Below are positions 60,665 through 64,000 of a stretch of DNA of 64,000 bases, in pieces. The notes beneath the pieces are model-generated. The model searched no databases. It was given only the letters and a program-made list of their open reading frames with translations, and was not told the origin of the DNA. The stretch spans positions 1-64,000 of the forward strand of contig NZ_CAMQSF010000001.1 of the NCBI RefSeq assembly GCF_947036865.1. The letters run 5' to 3'. Each line of letters starts with the position of its first letter. The first letter of the stretch is position 1. The stretch comes from an uncultured Caulobacter sp. GTDB lineage: Bacteria > Pseudomonadota > Alphaproteobacteria > Caulobacterales > Caulobacteraceae. Position numbers and translations under genes: made by a program.

Positions 60665-62605
60665 ATGACCATTGCCAAGACACTCGGCGCCGCGGCGATC
60701 GCGGCGCTGCTGATGACCAATGCCGCTTGGGCGCAGAAGGCCGGAAAGTCGCCGTCGTACAACGAGACGCCCGCCAACCTCGTCGAGTCGACCCAAGGCT
60801 TCGACTTCGAGCGCCGCGACGTCATGATTCCGATGCGCGACGGGGTGAAGCTTCACACCGTGATCCTGGTCCCGAAGGGCGCGAGCCACGCCGGGATCCT
60901 GCTGACCCGCACGCCCTACAACGCCACCGAACTGACCAGTCACGCGGCCAGCGGCACGCTCGCGGCCGTGCTCCAGGGCTACGACAACGCCGCCGACGTC
61001 ATCGTGGAGGCCGGCTATATCCGCGTGATCCAGGACGTCCGCGGCAAGTACGGTTCAGAGGGCGAGTACGTCATGAACCGGCCCCTGCAGGGGCCGCTCA
61101 ATCCGACCAAGGTCGACCACGCCACCGACACCTACGACACCATCGACTGGCTGGTGAAGAACGTGCCGGAGTCCAACGGCAAGGTCGGGATCATCGGCAT
61201 CTCGTACGACGGCTTCCTGCCGCTGATGGCCCTGGTCAATCCGCACCCGGCCCTGAAGGTCTCGGTGCCGATGAACCCGATGGTCGACGGCTGGATGGGC
61301 GACGACTGGTTCCACCATGGCGCCTTCCGCCAGCAGAACATGCCGTATGTCTACGAGCAGCAGGCGACGCGCGACAATCGCGCCAAGTGGCCCAGCAACA
61401 CCTTCGACGACTACGACCAGTACCTGCGCGCCGGATCCGCCGGGGAACTCGGGCGGCAGCGCGGGCTCGAGCAGGTCGGGTTCTGGCGGCGGATCATCGA
61501 GCATCCGGCCTATGACGCGTTCTGGCAGCAGCAGGCCATGGACAAGATCCTGGCCAAGCAGCCCCTGAAGGTGCCCGTCATGCTGGTCCACGGCCTCTGG
61601 GACCAGGAAGACATCTACGGCGCCCTGGCGGTCTACAAAGCGATCAAGCCGCTGGACACCAACAACGACAAGGTCTTCCTGACGATGGGCCCGTGGTTCC
61701 ACGGCCAGCAGATCGAAGAGGCCTCGGCGCTGGGGGCGATCAAGTGGGACGCGGACACCGCCAAGCAGTTCCGCCACGATATCCTGGCCCCGTTCTTGGC
61801 CCGGTACCTCAAGGACGACGCGCCCGCGGCCAACATCGCGCCGGTCAACGCCTTCGAAACCGGAACCAACACCTGGCGCAAACTGCCGGCCTGGCCGATC
61901 GCCTGCGAAAGCTGCGCGTCCAAGCCCAAGCCGCTCTATCTTCAGGCCGGCGGCAAGCTGGCCTTTACGCCGCCGGGCGACGGTCCCGCGTTCGACGAGT
62001 ATGTCTCCGATCCGGCCAAGCCGGTGCCCTTCCGCACCCGGCCCAACCAGCCGATCGGCTACGCCCCGCCTCTGACCTGGACCCAATGGCTGGTCGACGA
62101 CCAGCGCGAGCCCTCCGGCCGCCCCGACGTGCTCACCTACACCACGGACGTGCTCACTTCGCCGGTCCAGATCTCGGGGGAGCCGATCGTCAATCTGGTG
62201 GCCTCGACCAGCGGCGGCGACAGCGACTGGGTCGTCAAGCTGATCGACGTCTATCCCGACATGGTCCCGGCCCAGCCCGAGATGGGCGGCTACCAGCTGC
62301 CCGTGTCGATGGACATTTTCCGGGGCCGCTACCGCGAGAGCTACAGCGAGCCCAAGGCGATCACGCCCAACAAGCCGCTGACCTACCGCTTCGGCCTGCC
62401 CAACACCAACCACGTGTTCAAGCCGGGCCACCGGATCATGGTGCAGGTCCAGTCCAGCTGGTTCCCGCTCTATGACCGCAACCCGCAGACCTTCGTGCCG
62501 AACATCTTCTTCGCCAAGCCGTCCGACTATGTGAAGGCCACGCAGCGGGTGTTCCACGCCGGCGCCGACGCCAGCTTCATCGCCCTGCCGGTGGTCGAGA
62601 AGTAG
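60665..62605 (+). CDS. CocE/NonD family hydrolase, copy 2
   Basis: This 646-residue paralogue of the previous gene has the same fold. The signal peptide ends ANAAWAQ, the nucleophile is Ser180 in IGISYDGFLPL, VLVPKGASHAGILLTRTPYN and VHGLWDQEDIYGA are also present, and it shares the C-terminal PGHRIMVQVQSSWFPLYDRN. By eye about two thirds of residues match copy 1, but the last 180 bp or so are nearly identical in DNA, which suggests gene conversion at the 3' end. An intrinsic terminator-like hairpin follows at 62634-62661. Confidence 0.88.
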   Translation: MTIAKTLGAAAIAALLMTNAAWAQKAGKSPSYNETPANLVESTQGFDFERRDVMIPMRDGVKLHTVILVPKGASHAGILLTRTPYNATELTSHAASGTLAAVLQGYDNAADVIVEAGYIRVIQDVRGKYGSEGEYVMNRPLQGPLNPTKVDHATDTYDTIDWLVKNVPESNGKVGIIGISYDGFLPLMALVNPHPALKVSVPMNPMVDGWMGDDWFHHGAFRQQNMPYVYEQQATRDNRAKWPSNTFDDYDQYLRAGSAGELGRQRGLEQVGFWRRIIEHPAYDAFWQQQAMDKILAKQPLKVPVMLVHGLWDQEDIYGALAVYKAIKPLDTNNDKVFLTMGPWFHGQQIEEASALGAIKWDADTAKQFRHDILAPFLARYLKDDAPAANIAPVNAFETGTNTWRKLPAWPIACESCASKPKPLYLQAGGKLAFTPPGDGPAFDEYVSDPAKPVPFRTRPNQPIGYAPPLTWTQWLVDDQREPSGRPDVLTYTTDVLTSPVQISGEPIVNLVASTSGGDSDWVVKLIDVYPDMVPAQPEMGGYQLPVSMDIFRGRYRESYSEPKAITPNKPLTYRFGLPNTNHVFKPGHRIMVQVQSSWFPLYDRNPQTFVPNIFFAKPSDYVKATQRVFHAGADASFIALPVVEK

Positions 62606-62633
62606 CCTCTCGCCGCGGACGGACGGACACGAG

Positions 62634-62661
62634 AAAGGCCGGCGGAACCCCGCCGGCCTTT
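62634..62661 (+). terminator. Hairpin terminator after the CocE pair
   Basis: AAAGGCCGGCGG (62634-62645) and CCGCCGGCCTTT (62650-62661) form a perfect 12-bp stem with an AACC loop. The 3' arm ends in TTT, then GCTTT. Another 9-bp inverted repeat CCTTTTGTT/AACAAAAGG (62824-62832 with 62840-62848) lies in the same spacer and is unassigned. Confidence 0.85.
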
Positions 62662-62892
62662 GCTTTCGCGTTCAGCGGTCGCCGCGCCGTCCGTCACCAC
62701 ATCCCGCAAGTCGTTTCCAGCGAACCCGCCCGCCAGCGGCAAATTCTCGCGCGCCAGACGAGAAACAAGGTTAAGCCGCACCGCTCGGGGGAGAAGATTG
62801 GAACCCGCGTTTCAGATCGACCACCTTTTGTTTCCAAAGAACAAAAGGAAGGCGCCAGCGGAGCTTTCCGACACGCGCAGAGTTTAACCATC

Positions 62893-63156
62893 ATGGCCGA
62901 CTCCGAAGTTCGGTTTCCCGAAACCTATGTCAGCGGCGTGCCCGTCTGGGCGCGGCGGCGCAAGAAGTCGGCGGTTCATCCGCTGATCAGCACGGTCGTG
63001 GTCTTGCTGGCTCTGTTCGGGGCGGTCGTGATCGGAGTCTCGCTGCGCGCGGGCTCGGTCGCCAAGGGCGGCGCGGTGATCGACCAGTGGATCGCGACGG
63101 GCAAGGCCAAGCTGGATGAGGCCGCCGCCCAGGCGCGCGCCAGCCGGAAGCCCTGA
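62893..63156 (+). CDS. Small single-pass membrane protein
   Basis: This 87-residue protein is mostly one membrane helix ([20 protein letters not shown], about residues 31-51). A basic N-terminal side ([11 protein letters not shown]) suggests a cytoplasmic N-terminus. The C-terminal helical part is [22 protein letters not shown]. The family is not recognised. It lies 53 bp upstream of purL and could share its transcript. Confidence 0.65.
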   Translation: MADSEVRFPETYVSGVPVWARRRKKSAVHPLISTVVVLLALFGAVVIGVSLRAGSVAKGGAVIDQWIATGKAKLDEAAAQARASRKP

Positions 63157-63209
63157 GACCGACCGACGGCGGTGGCGGAATCCCCGCGACCGCGTTAGAA
63201 GGCGCGCCC

Positions 63210-64000
<791 letters not shown>

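Overview
The window reads as chromosomal DNA of a Caulobacter species, probably C. segnis or C. crescentus-like. GC is high with strong GC3, and GANTC sites and palindromic intergenic repeats are present. The first gene ends exactly where PleC should: its phospho-acceptor His lies 557 residues into the visible part and 789 residues are visible. Those numbers fit the 842-residue C. crescentus PleC with His610. I see no rRNA, CRISPR array, prophage or IS element. Most of the window is ordinary core and accessory metabolism, packed tightly.

Layout. 1-8 kb: the 3' part of pleC, an UrcA-family secreted protein, a Nudix hydrolase with an S1/P1 nuclease, a glutathione transferase, a 3D-domain protein and a penicillin-acylase-type hydrolase. 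8-12 kb: a five-gene assimilatory sulfate operon (cobA, DUF2849, cysI, DUF934, cysH) with overlapping ends. 12-18 kb: a LysR regulator, chorismate mutase, an AIM24-family protein and a large TonB-dependent receptor. 18-22 kb: an Hpt protein, tRNA-Lys(CTT), and an overlapping thiolase / acyl-CoA dehydrogenase / MaoC-type hydratase operon.

22-34 kb is the most unusual part. A 2469-residue protein built almost entirely of about 305 Ser/Thr-rich octapeptides is followed on the same strand by a TPR-GT41 (OGT/SPINDLY-type) glycosyltransferase and an FkbM-methyltransferase fusion. I propose these form a surface- or cytoplasmic-protein glycosylation module, which is untested. 34-40 kb: a Tat-exported GH3 beta-glucosidase, a dicarboxylate/amino-acid symporter and a FucP-type sugar transporter. 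The sugar transporter's promoter carries a perfect LacI-type operator that is nearly repeated before the TonB receptor 24 kb away. 40-44 kb: a flavoprotein, a GtrA protein and a polytopic membrane protein interrupted by an in-frame TAG.

44-64 kb: small envelope proteins, a VOC-pentapeptide fusion, an RDD protein, a GST, an MFS transporter and an M13 peptidase. De novo purine genes (purB, purC, purS, purQ, start of purL) are spread among insertions. A tetR / P450 / rubredoxin block sits between purS and purQ. A lipoprotein and two tandem CocE/AEH hydrolases sit between purQ and purL.

All functional calls come from reading motifs by eye and from family knowledge. No database search was run.
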